Program-made: the position numbers and the translations under genes | Part shown: one piece after another, positions 35,243-44,317 of the stretch | How positions within the stretch are numbered: position 1 is the first letter of the stretch | How the letters are laid out: every line of letters starts with the position of its first letter | Assembly (NCBI RefSeq): GCF_028863665.1 | Contig: NZ_JARBFX010000003.1 | Span: 124,001-188,000, forward strand | Direction of reading: 5' to 3' | Origin: Aquabacter sediminis | GTDB taxonomy: Bacteria > Pseudomonadota > Alphaproteobacteria > Rhizobiales > Xanthobacteraceae | DNA length: 64,000 nt | The notes under the pieces: model-generated | Seen by the model: only the letters and a program-made list of their open reading frames with translations | Database searches by the model: none | Told to the model about the DNA's origin: nothing

Positions 35243-36193
35243 TCAGGTCAGATATTGTTCATTGATGGCTGCGCCGAGCCGATTGTTCTCTGAAATGAAC
35301 TCGGAAATGAATTCATGCAAGCCGGTTTGGAAGACATCGTCGATGCTCTGATTGGTGAGCTTGGCCTGGGTCGCGCGGGCGAGCCGCTGCGCGGGACCCT
35401 GGCGGCCATAGGCTTCGGCGATGTCGTCCAGCGACCGCGTGAGATTCTCGTAGCACGACGCCAGAGAGCGCGGCATGGCGCGGTTGAGGATCAGCAGATC
35501 CGCCACCAGCCAGGGCTTCACACTGTCCCGATAGACCCAGTGGAAGGCGGTCAGCGCCGACACGGAGCGCAGGATGGACGCCCACTGGAAATAGTCCAGC
35601 GGCCCGCCCACCCGCTCCTTGTCGGGCAGCAGAACGTGATACTTCACATCCAGGATGCGGGCGGTGTTGTCGGCGCGCTCCACATGGGTGCCGGTGCGGG
35701 CGAACCAATAGGCGTCGTTGCGCAGCATGGACCGGTACATGGCGCCGTCGAAGCGCAAGGTCGCCTCCTTCACGAAGGCGAGGAAGCGCGTCAGTTCCTC
35801 CCGGCTCAGCGTCTTGTCCGGGAAGGCGCGCAGCTCGATCCAGGCGCCGTTGATGGCATCCCACATGTCGGAGGTGAGCGCGGTGCGCACCGAGCGCGCA
35901 TTGGTGCGGGCGACCTCCACGCAATTGCGGATGGAAGCGGGGTTTTCCGCATCGAAGGCCAGGAAGGAGACCACGGCCTCCTCGCTCGCCTCCTCCAGCG
36001 GGCCATGCTTGGCCACGAACAGCTCGGAGCAGCCGGCGGTGAGGATGGCCGATCCCCACTCATTGGTTGAGCCGCCATGGGAGGCCGGCTGGTAGGACAG
36101 GCGCTGCGCCACGTCCAGGATGCGCGCGAGGCAATCGGCGCGTTCCACGTAACGGGTCAGCCAGTAGAGGTTGTCTGCGGTGCGGGAGAGCAT
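35243..36193 (-). CDS. Alpha-E domain protein (DUF403/COG2307)
   Basis: 316-residue all-helical protein beginning MLSRTADNLYWLTRYVERAD with LARILDVAQRLSY and a second copy-like HVERADNTARILDVKYHVLL. Alpha-E proteins always accompany circularly permuted ATP-grasp proteins; they have been proposed to help a peptide-forming ligase. The gene lies between the ATP-grasp gene (90 bases upstream) and the transglutaminase-fold gene (39 bases downstream), same strand. Confidence 0.9.
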   Translation of the reverse strand: MLSRTADNLYWLTRYVERADCLARILDVAQRLSYQPASHGGSTNEWGSAILTAGCSELFVAKHGPLEEASEEAVVSFLAFDAENPASIRNCVEVARTNARSVRTALTSDMWDAINGAWIELRAFPDKTLSREELTRFLAFVKEATLRFDGAMYRSMLRNDAYWFARTGTHVERADNTARILDVKYHVLLPDKERVGGPLDYFQWASILRSVSALTAFHWVYRDSVKPWLVADLLILNRAMPRSLASCYENLTRSLDDIAEAYGRQGPAQRLARATQAKLTNQSIDDVFQTGLHEFISEFISENNRLGAAINEQYLT

Positions 36194-36283
36194 GGTGGCA
36201 CCATCTGGAAGGGAATGGGAGGCGGCGCTTCGGGGCGCCGCGCGTTGGCGCGTCCTGGGGCGGGCGAGAGGGCGAAGACCCGA

Positions 36284-37699
36284 TCAGGTGTTCAAGACCC
36301 AGGTGTCCTTGGTTCCGCCGCCCTGGCTGGAATTGACCACGAGGGAGCCTTCCTTCATGGCCACCCGCGTCAGCCCGCCCGGCACGATGCGCACCTTGTC
36401 GCTGCCGGTGAGGATGAACGGCCGCAGGTCCACATGGCGGGGCGCGACGCCCTCCTCCACGAGGGTCGGGCAGGTGGACAGCGCCAGGGTGGGCTGGGCG
36501 ATGAAGTTGGCCGGATCGTGCTTCAGCTTGTTGCGGAACACCTCGATCTGCGCCTTGTCGGCCTTCGGACCCACCAGCATGCCGTAGCCGCCGGAGCCGT
36601 GCACTTCCTTCACCACCAGCTCGGGCAGGTGCTCGAGCACATATTTCAGGTGGTCGGGCTCGCGGCAGCGCCAGGTGGGCACGTTGGGCAGGATGGGCTC
36701 CTCGCCCAGATAGAAGCGGATGATGTCCGGCATGTAGCTGTAGACGGCCTTGTCGTCCGCAACGCCCGTGCCCACCGCATTGGTGAGGGTGACGTTGCCG
36801 GCATGGTAGGCGCTCATGAGGCCGGGCACGCCGAGCACGCTGTCGGGACGGAAGACCAGCGGGTCGAGGAAGTCGTCGTCGAGGCGGCGATAGATCACGT
36901 CCACCCGCTTCGGCCCCTCCGTGGTGCGCATGTACACCACATTGTCCTTCACGAAGAGGTCGCGGCCCTCCACCAGGTCGACGCCCAGCTTGTCGGCCAG
37001 GAAGGAGTGCTCGTAATAGGCGGAATTGTAGATGCCGGGGGTCAGGATCGCCACGTTGGGCTCGTGGCTGCGATGGGGCGCCAGCGAGCGCAGGGTGGCC
37101 AGCAGGTCGTCGGCATATTTGTCGACCGGGGCCACCTTGTGCATGGAGAAGAGCTCGGGGAACAGCCGCAGCATGATCTCCCGGTTCTCCAGCATGTAGG
37201 ACACGCCGGACGGGGTGCGGGCATTGTCCTCCAGCACATAGAAGGTGGAGGGATCGGTGCGCACGATGTCGATGCCGGCAATGTGCACATAGATGTCGTG
37301 CGGGACTTTCTGGCCGTTCATCTCCGGGCGGAAGGCCGGGTTCTGGTAGACCAGATCCTCGGGAATGACCCCGGCGCGCAGCACGTCGCGCTTGCCGTAG
37401 ACGTCATTGATATAAAGGTTCAGCGCCTTGGTGCGCTGCTCGAGCCCCTTGGCAAGGCCCGTCCATTCGTCCTGGGTGATGATGCGCGGGACGATGTCGA
37501 AGGGGATCAGACGTTCCTGGGAATTCTGCTCGCCATAGACGGCAAAGGTGATCCCGATGCGCCGAAAGATGTATTCGGCTTCCTTGCGGCGCTGGTTCAG
37601 CACGTCATGCGGAACCGTGCTCAGCCATTTGCTGAGGGTCTCATAGGCGGGACGGATGACGCCGTCGTCGCTGGACATCTCGTCGAAAGTACGCCGCAT
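36284..37699 (-). CDS. Circularly permuted ATP-grasp protein (COG2308 family)
   Basis: 471-residue predicted ligase: VIRPAYETLSKWLSTVPHDV, RRIGITFAVYGEQNSQERLI, FVLEDNARTPSGVSYMLENR-like segment (DPSTFYVLEDNARTPSGVSY), GVADDKAVYSYMPDIIRFYL and VVKEVHGSGGYGMLVGPKA, which are the ATP-grasp parts in permuted order. It leads the operon with alpha-E and transglutaminase-fold genes. The substrates are unknown; peptide or cofactor ligation is proposed for the family. The start is uncertain: ATG 37699 (MRRTFDEMSS) matches homologues but has poor spacing, and ATG 37741 is in frame. Confidence 0.85.
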   Translation of the reverse strand: MRRTFDEMSSDDGVIRPAYETLSKWLSTVPHDVLNQRRKEAEYIFRRIGITFAVYGEQNSQERLIPFDIVPRIITQDEWTGLAKGLEQRTKALNLYINDVYGKRDVLRAGVIPEDLVYQNPAFRPEMNGQKVPHDIYVHIAGIDIVRTDPSTFYVLEDNARTPSGVSYMLENREIMLRLFPELFSMHKVAPVDKYADDLLATLRSLAPHRSHEPNVAILTPGIYNSAYYEHSFLADKLGVDLVEGRDLFVKDNVVYMRTTEGPKRVDVIYRRLDDDFLDPLVFRPDSVLGVPGLMSAYHAGNVTLTNAVGTGVADDKAVYSYMPDIIRFYLGEEPILPNVPTWRCREPDHLKYVLEHLPELVVKEVHGSGGYGMLVGPKADKAQIEVFRNKLKHDPANFIAQPTLALSTCPTLVEEGVAPRHVDLRPFILTGSDKVRIVPGGLTRVAMKEGSLVVNSSQGGGTKDTWVLNT

Positions 37700-37860
37700 T
37701 TGGACTGCCACTCCGCTTGATTCCACCCTATGTACAAGCATCGTGCCAAGGAAGACCCAACACCCGCAAGGGAGGTGTCGGGGGAAAGACGGGGCAACGG
37801 CTGGTCAAAACGTGGGCAAAGGCGCGTTCGGTGCTTTTGTACCAAGCAGGAGGTCGGATC

Positions 37861-38601
37861 ATGATGGCGGCACACGACACGCAACCGGTCACGGCCGCAC
37901 TGTTGGTGATCGGGGACGAGATCCTTTCCGGCCGCACCAAGGACAAGAATATCGGCCATGTGGCCGAACGCCTCACCGAGGTCGGTGTGGACCTGAAGGA
38001 GGTCCGCGTGGTGCCGGACGAGGAGCCGGAGATCGTGGCCGCCGTGAACGCCCTGCGCGGGCGCTACGACTATGTCTTCACCACCGGCGGCATCGGGCCG
38101 ACCCATGACGACATCACCGCGGACGCCATCGCCAAGGCGTTCGGCGTCTCCATCGACGTGGACCCGCGCGCCCGCGCCATGCTGCTGGAATATATCGCCG
38201 AGAAGGACCTCAACGAGGCCCGCCTGCGCATGGCCCGCATTCCCGACGGGGCGGACCTGGTGGTCAATTCCGTCTCCAAGGCGCCGGGCTTTCGCCTCGG
38301 CAATGTCTATGTGATGGCCGGCGTGCCGCGCATCATGCATGCCATGCTGGAAGCCATCCTTCCCGAGCTGCGCAAGGGCGCGCCCATGCTCTCGCGCACG
38401 GTGCTGGCCAATGCCAAGGAAGGCGACATCGCAGCGCCCCTGGGCGAGATCGCCAAGCGCTATCCCAAGGCCATCATCGGCTCCTATCCCTTCCTGGACG
38501 AAGCCGGCCGTCCCAACACCAACCTGGTGGTGCGCACCCGCGATGCCGCCCTCTTGGACGAGGTGGGGGACGCGGTGGCGGCCATGGTCGCCCGCCGCTG
38601 A
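37861..38601 (+). CDS. CinA-type molybdopterin-binding domain protein
   Basis: 246-residue protein corresponding to the N-terminal (MoaB/MogA-like) domain of CinA: TAALLVIGDEILSGRTKDKN, DYVFTTGGIGPTHDDITADA, VYVMAGVPRIMHAMLEAILP. Full-length CinA (~400 aa) also has a C-terminal nicotinamide-mononucleotide deamidase domain, which is absent; such short forms are common in alphaproteobacteria. AGGAGG precedes the ATG at 37861. A Mo-enzyme gene follows, but the fold match alone does not prove a molybdenum role. Confidence 0.88.
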   Translation: MMAAHDTQPVTAALLVIGDEILSGRTKDKNIGHVAERLTEVGVDLKEVRVVPDEEPEIVAAVNALRGRYDYVFTTGGIGPTHDDITADAIAKAFGVSIDVDPRARAMLLEYIAEKDLNEARLRMARIPDGADLVVNSVSKAPGFRLGNVYVMAGVPRIMHAMLEAILPELRKGAPMLSRTVLANAKEGDIAAPLGEIAKRYPKAIIGSYPFLDEAGRPNTNLVVRTRDAALLDEVGDAVAAMVARR

Positions 38602-38723
38602 GGGCATGGCTCGGGCGCGCTTCATTCGCGCGCCTGTCTTGCGTCCGGGCGCGTGCCACGCCAAATCTGGAACAGGTCGAACGTGCACCGCCGGGGGGCG
38701 GGCGGCGCGGGCGGCATCCCCAT

Positions 38724-38846
38724 AGAGCCGGATCCGACCGCAGCGGATCGTCTTGCGATCCAGCGCGGTCGGTGAACCCGTCTCTTTTCAACGTGAGAGA
38801 GCGCGATCCGCTCGGATCGTTGCAATCTGAGCGGATCGCGCTCGAG
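38724..38846. repeat. Dispersed palindromic element, copy B
   Basis: Same architecture as copy A. Hairpin 1 has CCGACCGC (38734-38741) with GCGGTCGG (38765-38772); a short TCTC/GAGA pair follows; hairpin 2 has perfect 15-base arms GAGCGCGATCCGCTC (38799-38813) and GAGCGGATCGCGCTC (38829-38843). It lies between the cinA-type gene and the Mo-enzyme gene. Confidence 0.8.
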
Positions 38847-38859
38847 CCGGAGTGACCCC

Positions 38860-41169
38860 ATGACGTCCATGAAGTTCGGACATGGCCAGCCCTATACCCG
38901 GCTCGAAGACCCCGCATTGCTCACCGGCGCCGGCCGCTTCGTGGCGGATGCCGCCGCCAAGGTGAATGCCGCCTTCGCTCATGTGGTGCGCTCGCCTTAT
39001 GCCCATGCCCGGTTCGAGATCACCGGCCGCGCGGCGGTGGAGGCCATGCCGGGCGTGCGCCTCGTGATGACCGGGGAGGACGTGGCCGATTGCGGCAGCC
39101 TGCCGGTGGCGGCCGTCATTGCCATCGTGGGTGAGGCCCGCCTCTGGAAGCCAGAGCACCCCATCCTCGCCAAAGGGGTGGTCCGCCATGTGGGCGAGCC
39201 CCTGGCCTTCATCGTCGCCGATACGGCCGATGCCGCCCGCGACGCCGGCGAGGCGCTGGAGATCGAATGGGAGCCCCTGCCCGCCATTGCCGACCTCGAC
39301 CGCGCCACCGCCACCGATGCGCCGCAGGTCTGGCCGCAGAGGCCCGGCAACGTCGCCTTCACCAGCGAGATCGGTGATGAGGCGGCCACCGACGCCGCCT
39401 TCGCGAAGGCGGCCCATGTGGTGCGCCTGCGCCTCGTCAACAACCGCGTCATCACCAATTACATGGAGACCCGCGGCGTCCTCGCCGAGGTGGAGGAGAG
39501 CGGCCGCGTACGGCTCACGCTGGGCAGCCAGGGCAGCCATCTCCTGCGCAATGCGGTGGCGGACAAGATTCTGAAATGGCCGCGCGAGGAATTGCGTGTC
39601 GTCACCCCCGACGTGGGCGGCGGCTTCGGCACCAAGATGTTCCCCTTCCCGGAATATCCCCTCGCGGCGCTGGCCGCCCGGCGCCTCAATGCGCCGCTCG
39701 CCTGGATCGGCGACCGCAGCGAGCATTTCCAGGCCGACACCCAGGGCCGCGACAACATCACCGAGGCGGAACTGGCCCTCGACACGGACGGCCGCTTCCT
39801 GGCGCTGCGGGTGGAGACCGCAGCGAATATGGGCGCGTATCTGGCCTATTACGGCCCCTTCGTGCCGGTGGGCGGCGCCCGCATGCTGCCGGGGGTCTAT
39901 GACATCAAGGCCGTGTTCGCCCGCATTCGCGGCATCTACACCCACACCGTGCCGGTGGACGCCTATCGCGGCGCCGGGCGCCCGGAGGCCGCCTATGTGA
40001 TCGAGCGGCTGGTGGATGCGGCCGCCCGCCAGATCGGCCTGCCGCCGGAAGAATTGCGGCGGCGCAACTTCATCGCGCCCGCCGCCATGCCCTATGCCAC
40101 CGCCACCGGCCGGCTCTATGACAGCGGCGAGTTCGACGGCCACATGACGCGTGCGCTGGAACAGGCCGACCATGCCGGCTTTGCCGCCCGCGCGGAGGCC
40201 TCCAAGGCGCGCGGCCTGCTGCGCGGCTTCGGCTTTGCCACCTATATCGAGGCCTGCGGCGGCGGCCTGCCCGAGCCGGCCTTCCTGCGGCTCGATAAGG
40301 ATGGCGGCTTCACCCTGCGCATCGGCTCACAATCCTCCGGCCAGGGTCACAAGACCGCCTATGCACACCTGGCCGCCGCTCACCTGAAGGTGCCGCTCGA
40401 CCAGGTGCGGGTGCTCCAGGGTGACACAGACGACACGGCGGAAGGCCACGGCACCGGCGGCTCGCGCTCCATTCCCGTGGGTGGCGCGGCGGTGGCCGGC
40501 GCGGCGCGGCGCCTCGCCCAGAAGCTGCGGGAGTTGGGCGCCGACGCGCTCGAGGCCGATCCCGGCGACATCGAGCTGGTGGATGGCGGCGTCGAAGTGG
40601 CCGGCACCGACCGGCGCCTGGATTTCTCCGCCCTCGCCGCGCTTCCTCAAGCAAGCGAAGACACCATCGCCGCCCAGGACGCCTTCGCGCCGCCGGAAGC
40701 CACCTATCCCAATGGCACCCATGCCTGCGAGGTGGAGATCGACCCGCTCACCGGCGAGGTGCGCGTGGTCGCCTATACGGTGGTGGACGATTTCGGCGCG
40801 GTGGTCACGCCAGTCCTGCTGGAGGGCCAGGTCCAGGGCGGAATTGCCCAGGGCCTCGGCCAGGCGCTGCTGGAGCGCACGGTCTTCGATGAGGAGGGCC
40901 AGCTTCTCACCGCCTCCTTCATGGACTATGCCCTGCCCCGCGCGCAGGACATTCCGCCCATCCATTTCGAAACCCGCAACGTGCCCTGCACCACCAATCC
41001 GCTGGGCGTGAAGGGCGCGGGCGAAGCCGGCACCATCGGCGCTTGCCCGGCGGTGATGAATGCGGTGGTGGATGCGCTTCATCGCGGGTGTGGAATCGCG
41101 CACCTGGACATGCCGGCGACCCCGCTCGCCGTGCGAGAGGCCATTGCTGCGGCGGGCGTATCGCACTGA
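38860..41169 (+). CDS. Molybdenum hydroxylase large subunit (xanthine dehydrogenase / CoxL family), orphan
   Basis: 769-residue catalytic subunit with the two molybdopterin-binding domains: [17 protein letters not shown] at the start, [60 protein letters not shown] and the catalytic Glu in [13 protein letters not shown] near residue 720. The loop is AYRGAGR, not the AYRCSFR of true CO dehydrogenase, so it is a form II-type enzyme with unknown aldehyde, heterocycle or acyl substrate. The iron-sulfur and FAD subunit genes that normally adjoin it are absent on both sides. Confidence 0.88.
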   Translation: MTSMKFGHGQPYTRLEDPALLTGAGRFVADAAAKVNAAFAHVVRSPYAHARFEITGRAAVEAMPGVRLVMTGEDVADCGSLPVAAVIAIVGEARLWKPEHPILAKGVVRHVGEPLAFIVADTADAARDAGEALEIEWEPLPAIADLDRATATDAPQVWPQRPGNVAFTSEIGDEAATDAAFAKAAHVVRLRLVNNRVITNYMETRGVLAEVEESGRVRLTLGSQGSHLLRNAVADKILKWPREELRVVTPDVGGGFGTKMFPFPEYPLAALAARRLNAPLAWIGDRSEHFQADTQGRDNITEAELALDTDGRFLALRVETAANMGAYLAYYGPFVPVGGARMLPGVYDIKAVFARIRGIYTHTVPVDAYRGAGRPEAAYVIERLVDAAARQIGLPPEELRRRNFIAPAAMPYATATGRLYDSGEFDGHMTRALEQADHAGFAARAEASKARGLLRGFGFATYIEACGGGLPEPAFLRLDKDGGFTLRIGSQSSGQGHKTAYAHLAAAHLKVPLDQVRVLQGDTDDTAEGHGTGGSRSIPVGGAAVAGAARRLAQKLRELGADALEADPGDIELVDGGVEVAGTDRRLDFSALAALPQASEDTIAAQDAFAPPEATYPNGTHACEVEIDPLTGEVRVVAYTVVDDFGAVVTPVLLEGQVQGGIAQGLGQALLERTVFDEEGQLLTASFMDYALPRAQDIPPIHFETRNVPCTTNPLGVKGAGEAGTIGACPAVMNAVVDALHRGCGIAHLDMPATPLAVREAIAAAGVSH

Positions 41170-41176
41170 CGCCGCT

Positions 41177-41258
41177 CCGCTCGCGCAAGCGTGAGCGGAA
41201 GCAAAGCGTTGCGACGCAGGGGCCGGCGGGTGCGACGCCCCCGGCTCGCGCAAGCGTG
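41177..41258. repeat. Two copies of GCTCGCGCAAGCGTGA
   Basis: A 16-base sequence occurs near 41178 and again near 41243 in the gap before the cytochrome gene. The first copy is part of a longer palindrome (CCGCTCGCGCAAGCGTGAGCGG region, imperfect). Its role is unknown. Confidence 0.6.
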
Positions 41259-41327
41259 ACGTTAGGGCACTAGCCCTGGATAGGACGCCTTTCATATAAC
41301 GCTGCGTCATTTCAGACGGAGCATATA

Positions 41328-41756
41328 ATGCGTCCCCTTTTCCTTGCTGCCCTTGTCCTGCCGTTTGTCGCGGTCTCTGCCGGCGCCCAGTCCGACCCGA
41401 TCAAGGAGCGGCAGGCGATCATGAAGCAGATCGGCGACCAGACCGGCGCCGGAGCGGCCATGCTGAAGGGCGAGGCGCCCTTCGACGCCACCAAGGCCGC
41501 CGCCATCTTCAAGACCTTCGCCGAGGGCGGCGCCAAGTTCGGCACGCTCTTCCCCGAAGGCTCCGACAAGGGTGACACCAAGGCCCTGCCGGCCGTGTGG
41601 AGCAAGCGCGCCGGCTTCGAGGCGGACCTGGCCGCCTTCAACAAGGCCGTGGCGGCGGGCGCCCCCAACATCGCCACCGCCGACGGCTTCAAGAGCGCAT
41701 TTTCGGCCGTCGCCCAGACCTGCCGCACCTGCCACAGCACCTATAAGGCGCGCTGA
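41328..41756 (+). CDS. Class II c-type cytochrome (cytochrome c' / c556 type)
   Basis: 142-residue periplasmic cytochrome. The signal peptide MRPLFLAALVLPFVAVSAGA is cut before QSDPI. A four-helix bundle (KERQAIMKQIGDQTGAGAAM, TKAAAIFKTFAEGG) ends in the heme-binding CRTCH just before the C-terminus, the mark of class II. It could serve electron transfer or bind small gases such as NO. The redox partner is not evident, and it is separated from the Mo-enzyme gene by 158 bases. Confidence 0.92.
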   Translation: MRPLFLAALVLPFVAVSAGAQSDPIKERQAIMKQIGDQTGAGAAMLKGEAPFDATKAAAIFKTFAEGGAKFGTLFPEGSDKGDTKALPAVWSKRAGFEADLAAFNKAVAAGAPNIATADGFKSAFSAVAQTCRTCHSTYKAR

Positions 41757-41896
41757 AGCGCCCTCTTCCCCTGCGCCCGGATCCTGGTGATCCGGGCGTT
41801 TTCGCGCCGGACCTCCCCCGCGCCGACGCGCGGGGGGCTTGACCCTTCGCGCACCGCCTGCGATGCGAAAGCCAAAGCAATCGCCGGAGGCCCCCG

Positions 41897-42331
41897 ATGA
41901 GCGACGCGCCCGCCTACGATCCCAACAACATCTTCGCCAAGATCCTGCGGGGCGAGTTGCCGGCCTTCAAGGTCTATGAGGACGAGAAGACCTACGCCTT
42001 CCTCGACATCATGCCCCGCGCCCCCGGCCACACCCTGGTCATCCCCAAGGCGCCCGCCCGCAACATCCTCGACATCGACCCGGAAGACCTCGCTTATGTG
42101 GCCAAGGTCGCCCAGAAGATCGCCCGTGCCGGCAAGGCGGCGTTCGCCGCCGATGGCGTGACCGTCCAGCAATTCAACGAGGCGGCCGGCGGCCAGGTGG
42201 TGTTCCACCTGCATGTGCATGTCATTCCCCGCCATGACGGCGTGCCCATGAAGCCCGCCGCCAGCATCAAGGAAGACATGGCCGTGCTGGCGGAGCATGC
42301 CGAGAAGCTGAAGGCAGCGCTCGCCCAGTGA
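41897..42331 (+). CDS. HIT-family nucleotide hydrolase/transferase
   Basis: 144-residue histidine-triad protein: NIFAKILRGELPAFKVYEDE, FLDIMPRAPGHTLVIPK and the triad HLHVHVIP near residue 104. HIT proteins split nucleotide phosphoramidates or dinucleotide polyphosphates. Its stop overlaps the GTG start of the beta-RFAP synthase gene (GTGA), so it is translationally coupled to the C1-carrier gene block and heads it. Confidence 0.92.
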   Translation: MSDAPAYDPNNIFAKILRGELPAFKVYEDEKTYAFLDIMPRAPGHTLVIPKAPARNILDIDPEDLAYVAKVAQKIARAGKAAFAADGVTVQQFNEAAGGQVVFHLHVHVIPRHDGVPMKPAASIKEDMAVLAEHAEKLKAALAQ

Positions 42332-43338
42332 CCGGGAGCCGCACGCAGGGCCCGGACGGCCCCGCGAGCGCAGTTCCGGCCGCCGTGCGCGTCACCGCCC
42401 CGGCCCGGCTGCATCTCGGCTTCCTCGATCTTGGCGGCAGTCTCGGCCGACGCTTCGGCTCCCTGGGCCTGACCCTGGAGCGCCCCGTCACCAGCGTCCA
42501 TCTCGCGCCTGCGCAGAGGGACAGCCTCGACGGCCCCGACAGCGCGCGGGCGGGGAAGGCCCGCGATGCGGTGCGCGCCGCAACGGGCGCCTCCCGGCCC
42601 CTCGCCATCACCGTGGAAACCGCCCTGCCCGCCCATAACGGCCTTGGCTCCGGCACCCAGCTGGCGCTGGCGGTGGCCGCCGGCATGGCGCGGCTGAAGG
42701 GGCGCCCGGATGATCCGCGCGCCCTTGCCGGCGCGTTGGGCCGGGGCCGGCGCTCGGCCATCGGCCTTGCCGCCTTCATGGCGGGGGGCGTGGTTGTCGA
42801 TGGCGGCAAGGCGGTGGGCGGCGACGCCGACGCCCCGCCCCCGGTCATCGCCCGCCTGCCGGTGCCGGACGACTGGCGTATCCTCCTCATCACCGACACC
42901 GCCCGCGCCGGCCTTTCCGGCGAGGCGGAGACCCGAGCCATGGGCCGCCTGCCGCCCTTCCCCGAAGACCTGGCCGCGCATCTGTGCCACCTTACCCTCA
43001 TGCGCGCCTTGCCGGCCCTGGCAGAAGGCGCGGTGCAGGGATTCGGCGCGGCGGTGGGCGAGATCCAGCGGCATCTGGGCGACCATTATGCCGCGGCGCA
43101 GGGCGGCGGGCGCTATTCCAGCCCGGACGTGGCCGAGGTGATGGAGTTCCTTGCCGCCGAAGGGGTTGCGGGCATCGGCCAGAGCTCCTGGGGGCCCACC
43201 GGATTTGCCATTCTGGGTAGCCTGGAAGAGGCCGAGGCGCTTTCATCCCGGTTGCGCAGCCGTTATGCTGCCAAGGCCAATCTGGGTTTTGATTGCGTGC
43301 GGGGAAACAACCGCGGCGCAGACGTGGTGGACCTCTAG
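42328..43338 (+). CDS. Beta-ribofuranosylaminobenzene 5'-phosphate synthase (H4MPT biosynthesis)
   Basis: 336-residue GHMP-kinase-fold enzyme that joins p-aminobenzoate-type substrate to PRPP with loss of CO2 and diphosphate, the committed step of (dephospho)tetrahydromethanopterin synthesis. VTAPARLHLGFLDLGGSLGR, PAHNGLGSGTQLALAVAAGM (phosphate loop), GRGRRSAIGLAAFMAGGVVV and SSWGPTGFAIL are the landmarks. GTG start at 42328 overlaps the HIT gene stop. A 7-bp hairpin GGACCGC/GCGGTCC (43338-43355) follows the stop without a T-run. Confidence 0.9.
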   Translation: MTGSRTQGPDGPASAVPAAVRVTAPARLHLGFLDLGGSLGRRFGSLGLTLERPVTSVHLAPAQRDSLDGPDSARAGKARDAVRAATGASRPLAITVETALPAHNGLGSGTQLALAVAAGMARLKGRPDDPRALAGALGRGRRSAIGLAAFMAGGVVVDGGKAVGGDADAPPPVIARLPVPDDWRILLITDTARAGLSGEAETRAMGRLPPFPEDLAAHLCHLTLMRALPALAEGAVQGFGAAVGEIQRHLGDHYAAAQGGGRYSSPDVAEVMEFLAAEGVAGIGQSSWGPTGFAILGSLEEAEALSSRLRSRYAAKANLGFDCVRGNNRGADVVDL

Positions 43339-43420
43339 GACCGCATCCGCGGTCCGGATTCCCGCGCTCTGCCTCGCCACCCGCTGTCCCGTTGTTTCCC
43401 CAGCACGGAGCCGTACGGCC

Positions 43421-44314
43421 ATGGCGGACGCCGCCCCCATCCTTCACCTCATCTCGCCTTTGCCCCATGTGAGCCCGTTCGACGTGAACATGGCGGTGGA
43501 TGCCGGCTATGTGCACCTGGCCCCCTATCCCCGCGTGACGCTGGATGAGGTGCGCGACCTGGTGCAGGACATGATGTTCTCCCGCGCTCCCTCCGCCGCC
43601 GCCCGCACCGGGCTGTTCATCGGCGGCAAGGATGCGGGGCTTGCCCTCGACATGGCGGAGATCGCCCGCCAGTCCATCTTCCCGCCCTTCGAGATTTCCA
43701 TCTTCCCGGACCCCGCCGGCGCCTTCACCACCGCCGCCGCCATGATCGCGCGGGTGGAACAGGCCCTCAAAGCCACCCGGCCGGAGGGATTGCAGGGCGC
43801 GGCGGTGCAGGTCTATGGCGCCACGGGCGTGGTGGGCGGGGTCGCCGCCATCATCGCCGCGCGCGCGGGCGCCCATGTCACGCTGGTCAGCCATCGCGAG
43901 GTCGGAGCGGTGGAACTGAAGGCTCAGGACTATGCCCGCCGCTTCGGCGTCACCTTCGCCTGCGCGGAGGGCGCGGACGAGGCCCAGAAATTCGCCCTCG
44001 TGCCGGAGGCGGAGGTGATCCTGGCCGCCGGCAAGGCGGGGGTGGAGATCCTCAGCGCCGCGCACCTCGCCGCCGCCACGCGGCTGAAGGTGGCCGCCGA
44101 CGTGAATGCGGTGCCGCCCGCCGGCATTGCCGGCATCGGCGCCCATGATGCCGCCGCGCCCCTGCCCCATGGGGTGGGGATCGGCGCGCTGGCCATCGGC
44201 CAGTTGAAATACCAGGTGCAGCACCTGCTGCTGAAGCGCATGCGGGAAACCGAGCATGCGCTGTTCATCGGCCTCGACGAGGCCTTCGCCCTCGCCCGCG
44301 AGCTGAAGGTGTAG
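43421..44314 (+). CDS. mtdB: NAD(P)-dependent methylene-H4MPT dehydrogenase MtdB
   Basis: 297-residue enzyme oxidising methylene-H4MPT to methenyl-H4MPT in formaldehyde oxidation. The N-terminal part ILHLISPLPHVSPFDVNMAV DAGY is typical of MtdB, and the C-terminal nucleotide-binding domain has VYGATGVVGGVAAIIAARAG. The lysine of FIGGKDAGLALDM fits the conserved substrate-site lysine. It ends four bases before the next gene. MtdA-type NADP enzymes are related but differ in the N-terminus; MtdB is favoured by the neighbouring mch. Confidence 0.92.
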   Translation: MADAAPILHLISPLPHVSPFDVNMAVDAGYVHLAPYPRVTLDEVRDLVQDMMFSRAPSAAARTGLFIGGKDAGLALDMAEIARQSIFPPFEISIFPDPAGAFTTAAAMIARVEQALKATRPEGLQGAAVQVYGATGVVGGVAAIIAARAGAHVTLVSHREVGAVELKAQDYARRFGVTFACAEGADEAQKFALVPEAEVILAAGKAGVEILSAAHLAAATRLKVAADVNAVPPAGIAGIGAHDAAAPLPHGVGIGALAIGQLKYQVQHLLLKRMRETEHALFIGLDEAFALARELKV

Positions 44315-44317
44315 CCC

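Noticed and set aside
36077-37720. 547-codon open frame on the + strand opposite the ATP-grasp gene
   Set aside because: Antisense shadow; translation has no family features and the - strand ATP-grasp protein is unmistakable.
38860-41169. Form I CO dehydrogenase (CoxL)
   Set aside because: The diagnostic AYRCSFR active-site loop is absent; the sequence is AYRGAGR, and no coxM or coxS genes flank it.
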